A stretch of 44,387 nt of DNA from Chara braunii. Lineage: Eukaryota > Streptophyta > Charophyceae > Charales > Characeae. Below are positions 11,546-21,810 of the stretch, one piece after another; the first letter of the stretch is position 1; each line of letters starts with the position of its first letter. The stretch is from contig BFEA01000720.1 of assembly GCA_003427395.1 (NCBI GenBank), positions 211,838-256,224 of the forward strand, read 5' to 3'. The position numbers and the translations under genes are program-made. The notes beneath the pieces were generated by a model, which had not been told where the DNA came from, searched no databases, and saw only the letters and a program-made list of their open reading frames with translations.

Positions 11546-11557
11546 TGGTATCGGAGC
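11546..11557 (+). other. Primer-binding site, tRNA-iMet type, element 1
   Basis: TGGTATCGGAGC lies one base after the LTR end. It is one base different from TGGTATCAGAGC, the common plant site complementary to the 3' end of initiator tRNA-Met. Element 2 and the third element use the same variant, so the G is a family trait and not a random mutation. Confidence 0.9.
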
Positions 11558-11706
11558 TGGTACCCACTATTCCATGCGCACCGTCGTGTGCAGAGCCTGA
11601 CGCGCCATAGCAGAGGTGGCCGCCGAAGGTTGTTGTCCGCCATAGCGGATCCGAAGGTGGGAGAAGCCGCCGCGCACCTGCAGAGAAGACCACGACGAAG
11701 AAGAAG

Positions 11707-11770
<64 letters not shown>

Positions 11771-12059
11771 GTAAGGTTGAGCGATACAAGATTGGGTTAC
11801 TACGTACCTGCTGCGCTGAAGATATCGCAACGGCGAGAGAGAGAGAGAGAGAGAGGAGCGATACAAGTTTGGTTGTCACATACCTGTGAGGCGAGCTGTG
11901 CAGTCTCACGTGGAGGAGGGAGAAGCGGCCATAGCCGCGGAGTGTCACCACGGAGTACCGAAGGAGGGAGAAAGACCGGACAGAGGGGAAGAGACTGGGA
12001 AGGGAGAGAAAGAGGCCATAGCCGAGAGGTGAGGAAAAGGTCGATCAACAAAAAAAAAA
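11558..12059 (+). other. Leader of element 1: duplicated GA-microsatellite module
   Basis: Untranslated leader between primer site and gag. A (GA)n run of about 53 bases (11710-11762) and a shorter one near 11838-11855 are each followed by GAGCGATACAAG, a T-rich stretch and TACCTG, so the module is duplicated with a period of about 84 bp. GCCATAG occurs at 11604, 11639, 11928 and 12015. A good splice-donor-like GGTAAGG follows the first GA run. It runs into an A run and then the gap. Confidence 0.75.
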
Positions 12060-12901
12060 NNNNNNNNNNNNNNNNNNNNNNNNNNNNNNNNNNNNNNNNN
12101 NNNNNNNNNNNNNNNNNNNNNNNNNNNNNNNNNNNNNNNNNNNNNNNNNNNNNNNNNNNNNNNNNNNNNNNNNNNNNNNNNNNNNNNNNNNNNNNNNNNN
12201 NNNNNNNNNNNNNNNNNNNNNNNNNNNNNNNNNNNNNNNNNNNNNNNNNNNNNNNNNNNNNNNNNNNNNNNNNNNNNNNNNNNNNNNNNNNNNNNNNNNN
12301 NNNNNNNNNNNNNNNNNNNNNNNNNNNNNNNNNNNNNNNNNNNNNNNNNNNNNNNNNNNNNNNNNNNNNNNNNNNNNNNNNNNNNNNNNNNNNNNNNNNN
12401 NNNNNNNNNNNNNNNNNNNNNNNNNNNNNNNNNNNNNNNNNNNNNNNNNNNNNNNNNNNNNNNNNNNNNNNNNNNNNNNNNNNNNNNNNNNNNNNNNNNN
12501 NNNNNNNNNNNNNNNNNNNNNNNNNNNNNNNNNNNNNNNNNNNNNNNNNNNNNNNNNNNNNNNNNNNNNNNNNNNNNNNNNNNNNNNNNNNNNNNNNNNN
12601 NNNNNNNNNNNNNNNNNNNNNNNNNNNNNNNNNNNNNNNNNNNNNNNNNNNNNNNNNNNNNNNNNNNNNNNNNNNNNNNNNNNNNNNNNNNNNNNNNNNN
12701 NNNNNNNNNNNNNNNNNNNNNNNNNNNNNNNNNNNNNNNNNNNNNNNNNNNNNNNNNNNNNNNNNNNNNNNNNNNNNNNNNNNNNNNNNNNNNNNNNNNN
12801 NNNNNNNNNNNNNNNNNNNNNNNNNNNNNNNNNNNNNNNNNNNNNNNNNNNNNNNNNNNNNNNNNNNNNNNNNNNNNNNNNNNNNNNNNNNNNNNNNNNN
12901 N
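12060..12901. other. Assembly gap (842 N)
   Basis: All bases are N. By comparison with element 2 the gap should hold the rest of the leader, any TTGACC array and the start of ORF A. The given length may be an estimate. Confidence 0.95.
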
Positions 12902-13381
12902 CAGCAAGAGAAGATGGCCGCCCTAGTGAGAGAAAACAGGGAGAGGAAGGAGCTCGAGAAGCAGGCGAAGCTAAAGGCTATCGCAGAGGAACAGGCGGCT
13001 AAGATGAAGAGGTTGGAGGAGGAGATAAAGAAAGTTCAGAAGGAGGAAGAAGAGAGGAGAAAGGCTGTTGAAGAAGAAGCGGCAGCAGAAGAAGAAAAAG
13101 AAAGAATGCGTATTGAAGGAGGAGAAGGGAGTAGTGGCACAAAGAGGGATACAGATGCAGAAATGGAGAAGAGGATAAGCGAGTGCGTCGCTAATTTATC
13201 GTTGGGAGAAGACGAGGAGGCAGAGTCTTATGTGACTCAGGATGAGAGAGATGCGCTAGCCAATGAGCTAGCAGCAATGGAAGACCCTATGGAACGGCGA
13301 GAAAGGGAGGAGGAGCAGAAGTTGGCATGGAAAACTGAGGATGAAGAGAGAGAAGAAGAGGAGGAGAGAGGAAGTCAATAA
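12902..13381 (+). pseudogene. Element 1 ORF A: coiled-coil upstream Gag-region protein, 5' end in gap
   Basis: An open frame of about 160 codons is visible after the gap, ending at TAA 13379-13381. The protein is extremely rich in K, E, R and Q, with heptad-like runs such as ENRERKELEKQAK and KRLEEEIKKVQKEEEERR, so it should form a long coiled coil. The homologous ORF A in element 2 (26788-27366) has the same character and conserved segments (KRISECVANLSL here, KKISEWVANLSL there). It overlaps the next ORF by 41 bases in a different frame. No known domain is recognised. It may be the N-terminal part of a Gag made by +1 frameshifting or a separate protein. The start codon lies in the gap. Confidence 0.7.
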
Positions 13382-14828
13382 ACTGACCGCAGAGGTGGCG
13401 AAGGTGCAAGAGTGTAAAAAAGAAATGCAGGCCCTGGCAGACGACAAGGCCAAATGGGATAAGGTGTTGGGCTACTTTGAGGTGTTGAGTACGGCTTGGA
13501 TGGAGGAGCGCCAAGCCAGTTGGAGTCAAGAGGTAGCCTTGAGTGCCATGCGATCGGGGTTTAGGGACTTTGAGGGCGATATGATTACCCACATTGGGGG
13601 CGAGGTCAAGCAACTGAGAAACAATGTGGGGAAGTTATGTGAGAGCGCCATTGAGGGTGCCAAAGCAATAGCCATTGTAGAGGGCGAGGCCAGGCCTCGC
13701 AAGGACCCAGTTAAGCTTAAGTTTCCAGATGCGCGCAGGGGAAAGGAGGAGGACAATTTTGACAACTGGGAGGCCAGTGTCAACAGTTACGTGTATCTAC
13801 AGCACATCCTAACAGAGGAGCAAGTCCTCGTGGCCTTCTAGGCCCTTAAGGATGAGGCGGCTAGTTTTGCCAGGTCCCTTGCGCGCGCAGCCGGTTGTGA
13901 AAACAACCTGGTTGCTTACTCTAAAGTCACCCCCCTTCCTCAATTCTTCAAGCTCCTGAGGGAGCGATTCGCTGACCCAACAAGAGGCGTTAGAGCCTCT
14001 GACAAGCTACAAACGATCCACTCGCAACAGTGGAGGAGTGCGAGAGCACTCAAGGGTACTATGGACGACTTGGTAGCCGTCCCAGACCATGGGGTCACTG
14101 AGACCTAGTTGGTCCAATTATTTTATCGTGCCATCCCACAGGCCATGCGTGGGCATTTCTTTGACAAATCTCAACAGGCCGGCATCACTTATGATGCATT
14201 GAGTAGAGAAGTGGTCCTGTATGAGTCGAAGTCCATGCTAGTTACCACCTTCTGGCATCAGGATTTGGACAAGGGAAAAAGGTGGAAAGGCCGTACCATC
14301 TCAGGCCAGGTTAGGGCCAAGGATCACATGATCCTTACTTCAGAGGAAGGTGGTATTGATGAGGTCCCATATAGTCAGATTGTGTGGGGCCTAGAGGACG
14401 AGGACAGTAGCGTGGGACAGGGGAGGTCCTATGCTGTTGTCGCGGTTGGAGGGAGGCCGCCAGTTAGAGGAGGAGGCCAGGGCCAAAGGGGCCAAGCCAT
14501 GGGAGGCAGAGGACCGGGCGCACAGGGGGTTGGCGGACAAGGGAACCGCCAAGCGGGAGGTAGGGGTCAAGGTCCCCCGCCAAATCGCCAGGCTTCTAAT
14601 CGGTTCCCGCAGCGAAGGGTTGGAAGGGCACCTCAAGGAGGATGGCATCCAGGCTTGCCACAGGGCAGGCCCTGGGAAGATTTGGGCTTGAACCAACACG
14701 CATAGCAGGAACGCGTGAACCTGGGTCAGTGCGTATTTTGTGGTGACCCGGCCCACGTAATTAAATTTTGTCCACAATATAGACAGGCCCGTTGGGCTGC
14801 CCAACAGTCAAAAGGCAGCCGCCAGTAG
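13341..14828 (+). pseudogene. gag: Element 1 gag: capsid and CCHC zinc-knuckle protein, three internal stops
   Basis: Gag forms the particle and binds element RNA. The frame opens at ATG 13341, inside ORF A, and ends at TAG 14826, a stop also present at the matching place in element 2. Order: basic helical start (KREKKRRREE), a coiled coil, the capsid-like region with DNFDNWEASVNSYVYL and RASDKL.TIHS, a G/Q/R-rich linker (about 14450-14640), and a CCHC knuckle CVFCGDPAHVIKFC near 14735 (C-x2-C-x4-H-x4-C). In-frame TAG stops at 13839, 14106 and 14703 align with CAG, CAG and TGG in element 2, so they are point mutations. The sequence reads through cleanly on both sides of each one. Confidence 0.9.
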
Positions 14829-16861
14829 AGGTCGCAACTGCCCTTACTTCAAGGCCATGTGGAGAAGTGAGCGCGCGCGAACAGGACACTCCCAACCCAC
14901 ATGAGCCTATAGCAGAGATTGCAGGCCCATGGCTAGCTAGCTGTCCAGAGACCGCTTGTGTTAGCGTCTCTCCAGGCACGTCCCTCACAGCCGTGGCAGA
15001 TGAGCTGAACGAGAGAATGCCAGCCTGCGCCAAAATGAAGAAGGAGAGTAAGGGACAGCTAATCTTGGTAGATGTAGAAGTTTGCAGGAGTAGAGTAGGC
15101 GCCCTTATAGACTCAAGGGCCACCCGCAGTTATGTTAGCCGCAGAGCGTTGAAAAAGTTAAGGCTAGGATTAAAAGTTCAGAAGTTAGCAAACCCCATAG
15201 TCAGTGTCCTCGCAGACAACCGCACGATGTGTGTTGAGGACTATGTAGAGGGAGTCCAGGCGTACTTTCGCCTAGAGAAGGATGGGAAGGTGGAGAAAGT
15301 TTTCCATTCCCCGACTCTCCTCGTGCAAGATGACCTTCCTTTCGACGTAGTGTTAGGAATGGATTGGGGAGAGGCAGCAGGGGCCACACTCCACTTGAGA
15401 GACCATGAGTGTAGGCTCCCTAGTCCATCAGGCGAGGTCAAGACTGCCCGCCTGTTCCATGTGTCAGGTGTAGACAACAACTTGGCACATTGCTGTCTCA
15501 GTGCTCCCGCATTCGCGCGACTAGTGAAAAAGGAGCAGTTAGAGGACCAGGTCTTCGTAGTTTATGTTAGACATGTCACTGAGGCCAAGAAGGAAGACAG
15601 TGCCATAGATCCAACCATAGCCAGGCTGCTGGAAGAATTCAAAGACTTGGCTGAGTCGCCGACAGGAGTAGTGTCGCGACCCATCCAGAACAGGATAGAG
15701 ATAGAGCCTGGCAGTAGAACTCCTAAGGGTGCAGTCTACAGGATGTCCCCTAGAGAGTTAGAGGAGTTGCGCAAGCAGTTAGACGAGCTCCTTGAGAAAG
15801 GTTGGATCAGGCCCAGTTCGTCTCCTTTTGGAGCACCCGTTTTGTTTGTCCCCAAGAAGGAAGGAGAGTTTCGTATGTGCATAGACTATAGGGGTTTAAA
15901 TGCGATCACTGTGAAGAATGTTGAGCCGCTGCCCAGGATAGACGATCTTTTAGATCAGGTGCAAGGTTGTAAGTATTTTTCAAAGATAGATGTGAAGTTC
16001 GGATACCATCAGATAGAGGTCCATCCTGATGACCAGTATAAGACTGCGTTCCGGACTAGATATGGGCATTATGAGTTTATAGTGATGCCCTTTGGACTGA
16101 CCAACGCGCCAGCCACATTTCAGCGTTGTATGGACGATCTGTTCAGACCATGGTTAGACAAATTTGTAATAGTCTATTTAGATGATATATTAGTTTTCAG
16201 TAGGACCCTCCAGGAGCACCAGGATCATCTGAGGCAGGTCATGGAGAAGCTACGAGAGGCTAACTTCAAGATCGACGCAAAGAAGTGCGAGTGGGCCAAG
16301 ACACAAATCCTGTACTTGGGCCACGTGTTAGACGGAGATGGCATTAAGCCAAAGGACAGTAAGATAGCGGCGATTAGAGATTGGTCGATGCCCCGCACAT
16401 TGACAGAGTTGCGGTCGTTCCTAGGCTTAGCTAACTACTATAGGAAGTTTGTGAGGAACTTCTCCACTACCGTCGCTCCCCTGCGCAGGTTGCTTAAGAA
16501 AGAAGCAATCTGGCAATGGGACAAAGACTGTACGTCTGCACTCGAGAAGTTGAAGCGCGCATTAATAGAGTATTTTGTCCTCAAAGTCGCAGACCCGTCC
16601 TTGCCATTTGTCGTCACCACGGACTCAAGTAAGTATGGAATAGGTGTCGTGTTGCAGCAAGACGACGGCAATGGCTATAGACCCGTAGAGTTCATGTCAG
16701 CGAGGATGCCCTCAGAAAAGGTAGCCACCTCGACGAACGAGAGAGAACTCTACGCTCTCAGGCAGGCTCTAGACCATTGGAAGCATTACCTACTTGGGAG
16801 GCACTTCAAAGTGTATTCTGACCATGAGACCCTTAGATGGTCAGGCCAAGATGACACCTAA
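14783..16861 (+). pseudogene. pol: Element 1 pol, part 1: aspartic protease, reverse transcriptase, RNase H
   Basis: This frame is -1 relative to gag and overlaps its end by 46 bases. The first possible codon is at 14783 and there is no obvious ATG near the start, so frameshifting from gag is likely. The protease motif is LIDSRATRSYVS at about 15104; element 2 has [12 protein letters not shown], so the essential DSG has become DSR. RT follows: [49 protein letters not shown] and an intact YLDD at 16175-16186. RNase H shows TTDSSKYGIGVVL, NERELYAL and VYSDHETLRW. At 16840 an 8-base deletion relative to element 2 shifts the frame to a stop at 16859. Confidence 0.95.
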
Positions 16862-18240
16862 GTTGACTAGGTGGGCCGCAGAGATAGACCAATATGACTT
16901 TGAGCTTAAGCTAGTGAAGGGCAAGTACAACGTAGTTGCGGATGCTCTAAGTAGAAGATCAGACTACTTTGGAGTTATAGTACACTATCTGGATATAGGG
17001 AGAGACCTGCAGGAGAATGTGAAGCACGCGTATGCACAGGACCCTATCCATAGCGACCTCCTAAAGAGAGTTAGAGAGGCCCAAGAGACTGAGCTAGATT
17101 ACCGCACTACAAAGGGATTACTGTTTGAGAAGACTAATGTATTTGACCGCCTGTGTGTTCCCAACAACGAAGAGATTCGTAGTTTGATCCTAGGGGAATG
17201 CCACGATACTAAGGGACATCTCGGTTGGCAAAAGACATTAGCCAATCTGATGCGTGCGTACACCTGGCCAGGGATGAAGAATGACTGCATAGAGTATGTC
17301 CACAGTTGTAAAGTGTGTCAGAGGAATAAGACTACTACACGCGCGCCCCTAGGTCTTCTCAGACCCTTGCCTATTTCTGATCAGTCGGGTGACTCAGTGT
17401 CCATAGACTTCATGGACACCCAAGTCAAGAGCAGACATGGTAAAAGCCAAGTCATGGTCATAGTTGACCGTTTTAGCAAGTATGTCGTTTTTGTTCCCTT
17501 GCCTGCAGAGGCACGTAAGGACTTAGTTATACAAGTTCTTTGACTTTTGGGTTAGTGAGAATGGAGTCCCATTGTCAATAGTTAGCGATAAAGATAGTCG
17601 TTTTACCAGCCAGAACTGGGAAGAACTCATGAGAGTCTACGGATCTAAGCTATTGATGTCGTCTGGCCGCCATCCAGAGACAAATGGTCAGACTGAACAG
17701 ATGAACAAGATCCTACAGCAAGTTTTGCGCATGTACATTAGACCTGATCAGAGATGTTGCCCAAGGTAGCTAGCGCATACAACAATAGTGTGCATCTATC
17801 CACCTGTCGCACTCCCAATGAGCTGCACAAGTCCTTTAGGCCGCGCAGACCATTCGAAGGACTGAACCGGGATCAGATTCACAGGTTACCGCCCGGTACT
17901 AGGGAGTTCGCAGTACAGCACAAGAAAGAACTAGCAACTGTTGTTGAGAACCTCAGAAAGGCCCAGCACAGAATGATAGAACAGGCCAATAAGCACCGTC
18001 GCCCATCGCAGTTTCAGGTAGGCGACTTAGTCTGGGTCAAATCTAAAGAGTTTGCACCTGAGGAGCACATCTCGCAGAAGTTGCTGCCTGTGGCCGGTTC
18101 TAAAAGTCAAGGGCGGAGAGGATGGACCGTCCTACACTATAGAAATCCCCAGCACACCTCCACACATACCCTGTCTTCCATGCTTCAAAGTTGTTACTAT
18201 GTGTCACAAGTCAACAGTTCCCTTCAAGAAGATCCATGAT
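16841..18240 (+). pseudogene. pol: Element 1 pol, part 2: RNase H end and integrase in three frames
   Basis: Continuation of pol in shifted frames. From about 16841 to 17543: KYNVVADALSRR (end of the RT/RNase H unit), the integrase zinc finger (HDTKGH then CKVC near 17200-17330), and the core with SIDFMDT and VDRFSKYVVFVPLP. A one-base deletion near 17532 moves to the next frame: SIVSDKDSRFTS and HPETNGQTEQ, which supply the second D and the E of the D,D,E triad. A 13-base deletion near 17751 follows, then PKVASAYNNSVH and the C-terminal GDLVWVKSKEF block. A 14-base deletion near 18090 breaks it again. Catalytic residues survive, but no continuous product is possible. Confidence 0.92.
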
Positions 18241-18262
18241 CCCCCCGGATATGGATGGAAGT

Positions 18263-18466
18263 TATGACATTGACGGCATTGTGGATGAGGATGTGTTCAG
18301 AACAGGAGGTAGAGGTCGTCACCTGAAACAGTATAAGGTCCTGTTTGCTTATCAGGAACCGGAAGACGACCGCTGGTTTACTAGGACAGAACTTCTAGAA
18401 ACAGCTCCCGACATAGTCAGAGCCTATGAACGTGATAAGAAGGGTAAAGGTCCTGCCTTGGACTGA
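18263..18466 (+). pseudogene. Element 1 C-terminal chromodomain of integrase
   Basis: The frame from YDIDGIVDEDVF through RGRHLKQYKVLFAYQEPEDD, RWFTRTELLETAPDIV and RAYER fits a chromodomain: an initial beta strand, RGR followed by the QY-V strand, a D-x-W in place of the usual TWEP, and a C-terminal helix. In chromoviruses this domain targets integration to marked heterochromatin. The frame ends at TGA after GKGPALD. It lies downstream of the frameshift near 18090, so it is detached from integrase in this copy. Confidence 0.8.
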
Positions 18467-18492
18467 AATATTCTCGGAGGACCTCGAATTTA

Positions 18493-18504
18493 GGACGGCG
18501 GGAG
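18493..18504 (+). other. Polypurine-tract position before the 3' LTR, element 1
   Basis: GGACGGCGGGAG abuts the TG of the 3' LTR. Element 2 has GGCCGCCGGGAG in the same place. It is only moderately purine-rich, so the assignment rests on position and on conservation of GGGAG between the elements. Confidence 0.5.
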
Positions 18505-19361
18505 TGAAACGGTTTTCGCCTTTTGCAGTAGCAGACGCACATCCCAAGGCTCGATCCCTAGACTTCACCCTACCCATGTACAGTATATGTGTAGTCCCCG
18601 AGAGTTGAACCTGTGACCTGTGTATTCGTAGACAGTTGGTAGGTCTGTCATAGGTCCATACGCAGCAGGGGTTCGATCTGTAGATCTATAGGGTAGAAGT
18701 CTTAGCGAGTTCCAGAAGTCTAGCTGTAGTCCTTCTAGAAGGTCGGGAAGTGGGCAAGTGGGCAAGTGGTGAGTCAAGTGGTGGACTATACTGCAGTGCC
18801 ATCGCAGTTACAACAACGGTAGGTTGGCAGTGAGTCCACGATCAGTCAGCGGTAAGGTCCAGTCAGTCCCAGTCCGGTCCAGCAAGTACCACAAGGGACT
18901 GTAAGCACCATGGGCCGTTGGCAGAGGGCAGACCAACGAGTTTCCCAAGTATAAATCAAGAGGCAGCACCCAGCCTTTCATTCATTCCTGCGTGAGCCAT
19001 GCGGAAGCGCTGCCACAGCGACTTGTGCAAGGAGGTCTGCAGAGAGCCAGGAGCTGAAGTGGGCAAGAAGGAAGGAGTGTAGCATAGCGATAGGGTAGAG
19101 GCAGCCATAGCTGCCAGAGCTGTAGTTTAGTGGGAAGTGTGTGTGTGTATGTGGGTGTTCGGAGTGACGCATGTGGGATATCCAGGGTGATCCGGCGTAT
19201 GTGAACAATGAGTTGTTTGGGCGCCGAGTCGCCATAGCCAGTCGAAAGTGAACTCGTATCTGGATGCCATATCTTTGAGTTTTGAGTGGCCGCATGTCGC
19301 CAGTTTGCTGCGCTACTGTTTACATGCATGAAAAGTGTGAATGAGAACGAGTCTGATTGCA
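18505..19361 (+). repeat. 3' LTR of element 1 (857 bp)
   Basis: Matches the 5' LTR throughout, with the TATAAAT box at 18950 and the same TG...CA ends. Compared with the 5' copy it has a 9-base duplication of GTGGGCAAG near 18760 and a 4-base loss in the GT run near 19150. No primer site follows, as expected for a 3' LTR. Confidence 0.93.
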
Positions 19362-20334
19362 GCTGTGACAGACACTTTCATCACGTTATCATAATGATGG
19401 CTTTCTCAATTTTATGGGCGACCGCAACACTACCAAATGAATTGCTCCTTTGCACTGTTTGTTCTTGCGCGATAGCCAAGGAGACGCTGCAGTAGTCGCA
19501 GCGAGATGGACCACTTTTTTTTTTTAATCCAACCGCGTGGTTGGAGACACCCAAATCGACAAATTTAAGATGGGGACCACCGCCTGTCGTGAAAGGGGGT
19601 CACTGGGAAGGACCAACCCTTGGTCAACCCGCCACTAGAGGCTAGACTATCAACAGTACGCAGAATCTCCTGCCATACTGCCCCACCAAGTGCGAACCAA
19701 GGGCTTACCTCACGTCGTTTTCTTTTTTTTTTTCCTTTTTCTCTTTTCTTTCAATGCAGAATTCTTGCTGATCATCCAAGTCATACTGCGTCACAACCGT
19801 TGTCTCTTGTGGAAGTTATTCTCACAGTATAACCTCACAACTGATAACCGAAAGCTAGCACTCACCTCAGGGATAGCTGTGAAGAAAAGCAGATGATACT
19901 AAAGTACATTTATATGCACATAAAAATACGTTACGTATATATCGTCAAACGTATGTGCACACATATAAATCTACATATATACGAATTCATTTTCCTTCTT
20001 TAAATGCAACGGCCTTGGGATTTCATCATTGAACTGACCGGCCCCAGGTAATTCAGAATTATTTTATTTTGTTCATCTGATTGCATACGGATTCGGGCTT
20101 GGGTCTGTGCTTCAACAGTCCATGGGTGCACCAACTGACCTAGGCCCACGGGTTACATACTCACAAAATTATACAAATTAATTCAAGTGAATGGACCTGA
20201 CAGAATCCATCCTGCTTCATCAAATAAACGCCCGCTTCACACATCATGAAAATATATGTTGCCGTCATGTCCTCACAGAACTATCAACTAAAGAGCACTG
20301 TGTATGAACAGTTCACGAGCCAGTTCTCAATGAC
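19362..20334. other. Non-coding, AT-rich; no gene
   Basis: Contains T runs at 19516 and 19726 and several ATATAT-type stretches at 19915-19985. No ORF, RNA gene or repeat unit recognised. Confidence 0.45.
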
Positions 20335-20462
20335 TATGGGCCTCGCTCCACTACTCTTGAAATGTGCAAAACAAGAGTGAATCTTCCGCTAGAACATGGA
20401 AAGGTACACCGCCATGATTTGTGTCTTTTGTGCATGTCAAGAGTAGTGGAGCGAGGCCTATA
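20335..20462 (+). ncRNA. Candidate small-RNA foldback (37-bp arms, 54-base loop)
   Basis: Left arm 20335-20371 and right arm 20426-20462 are reverse complements at 33 of 37 positions, including an uninterrupted 22-base block (20339-20360 against 20436-20457, 5' part TCAAGAGTAGTGGAGCGAGG on the right arm). In a + strand RNA three of the four differences are G-U pairs and one is an A-G mismatch, so 36 of 37 positions pair. A - strand RNA would have four mismatches. Length and arm size suit a plant MIR precursor, but a small MITE would look the same. No promoter or expression evidence is available. Confidence 0.4.
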
Positions 20463-20489
20463 CGGAAGTAATAAACATACTCAAAAACC

Positions 20490-21120
20490 TTGTCAAAATA
20501 CCGTTATCAACGCACCCAGGTCCTCTGCTTTTTGCATGATTCTTGCCTTTTTCTTCCAGCTTCCTTTTTTCAAGTGTGGAATGGACCTTTTCAAGTATAT
20601 ATATACATGATAAATGTACTTTTATCACATAACGTTATCGACGCACCCACATCTCATAATTTGCACTGGGGGGTTGTGCACAGGGATGTCTCGACACCCA
20701 AGAAAGAGCAGAAATATGGTTTCCAGGATTCTTACTTTTTTCTTCCAGTTTTTTTTATTTTTTAAGTGTGGAATGGACCTTTTCTGACTTTTCAAGTATA
20801 TATATACCGCCAAACAGAGATAATAGATGTGCCTTTTACCACATAACGTTATCAACGCACGCACATCTCATAATTTCCAATAGAGGTTGTGCACGGGGGT
20901 GTCGTGACACCCAAGAAAGAGCAGATCTGTGGCTTGCATGATTCTTACGTTTTTCTTCCAGTTCCTTTTCTTAAGTGTGGAATGGGTCTTTTCAAGAATA
21001 TACCTAGATAATAAATATAATTTTACCACATAACGTTATCCATGCACCCACATCTCATAATTTGCACTAGGGGCTGTGCATGGGGGTGTTGTGATACCCA
21101 AGAAAGAGCAGACAGCAAGA
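20490..21120 (+). repeat. Roughly 200-bp tandem repeat, one partial and three fuller units
   Basis: The landmark ACATAACGTTATC starts at 20627, 20841 and 21028 (periods 214 and 187). A related CCGTTATCAACGCACCC lies near 20501. Each unit has GCACCCACATCTCATAATTT, a GTGCA.GGG hairpin, CCCAAGAAAGAGCAG, a T-rich stretch with CTTCCAG, and AAGTGTGGAATGG. The first unit lacks its middle. No coding capacity. The last unit runs into the repeat at 21030-21810. Confidence 0.85.
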
Positions 21121-21810
21121 GGCACATCGAAACCGTTCTTTTTGCCTTTTTTTCTGTAGTCCTTTATTTTCCTTCTTTTGGCGTTTTTCACGGCTCCTCT
21201 TTTCTTCTCTCTCTGCTCTCCCGTTTTACAGTGGCCCTCAGGCGCAAGGCTCACCACATCGTTGTGGTTCAGCACAAGGTGACCACGCCCCCCTTCCTTG
21301 CCATTACAACACAACAGAATGCCACAAAAAAATATGACATAACATGTGGAGACAGGGGAAGGAGAGACGGAGAGAGGAAAGATAGAGCAAGAGAAGACAA
21401 AAGTAAGGAGTGTGGATTAGAAATGACAGCAGCGGAAAGGATAAATGGAGACTCGGGAGTCAGCCCGTCCTTAGAAACAACAAAGGGGACATGCACAGTA
21501 GGGATGAGAGAAGACAAAAGTAAGGAGTGTGGATTAGAAATGACAGCGGAGGAAACGATAAATGTAGACACGGGAGTCAGCCTGTCCTTAGAAACAACAA
21601 AGGGGACATGCACAGTAGGGATGACACAGGTGATACGGAGAAGACCAAGCTGCAAATTCTCAGCACAACAGTTGCCCATACAGCTAACGCTAACCATGCC
21701 GACAAAACACTCCCAACAAATCCCATGTCGTTTGCACGTCAGGATGAAAGAGCAACGGCCATCACAGCAGATCAGGCAGTCATAATACGTCCCTAGCCGC
21801 AAAATGGACA
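21121..21810. repeat. Dispersed non-coding repeat, copy 2, with a 117-bp internal duplication
   Basis: Resembles 3880-4550 in order and in short blocks. Inside it, the segment from 21391 recurs at 21508: GAGAAGACAAAAGTAAGG through to CAGTAGGGATG, with few changes. The period of 117 bases is a multiple of three, so overlapping frames of 247 codons (+) and 180 codons (-) stay open. Neither matches a known family, and the frames differ from copy 1, so I do not call a gene. Confidence 0.55.

Larger units (their letters stand above)
10694..19361 (+). mobile_element. Element 1: chromovirus-type Ty3/gypsy LTR retrotransposon, decayed
   Basis: Complete in outline at 8.67 kb. Order: 5' LTR 10694-11544, primer-binding site 11546, leader, 842-base gap, ORF A, gag, pol (protease, RT, RNase H, integrase), chromodomain, 3' LTR 18505-19361. 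This order defines Ty3/gypsy, and the C-terminal chromodomain places it with chromoviruses. The LTRs differ at about 40 positions plus a 9-bp and a 4-bp indel, roughly 95% identity, so the insertion is old. Flanks AGCTA (5') and GCTGT (3') share only GCT next to the LTRs, a decayed target-site duplication at best. The copy cannot move: gag has three internal stops, pol has at least four frameshifts and the protease motif is mutated. Confidence 0.95.

Noticed and set aside
11540-13381. 613-codon ORF from the element 1 primer site through the gap
   Set aside because: It is open only because N is not read as stop and because GA repeats lack stops. Only the part after 12902 (ORF A) matches element 2 as protein.
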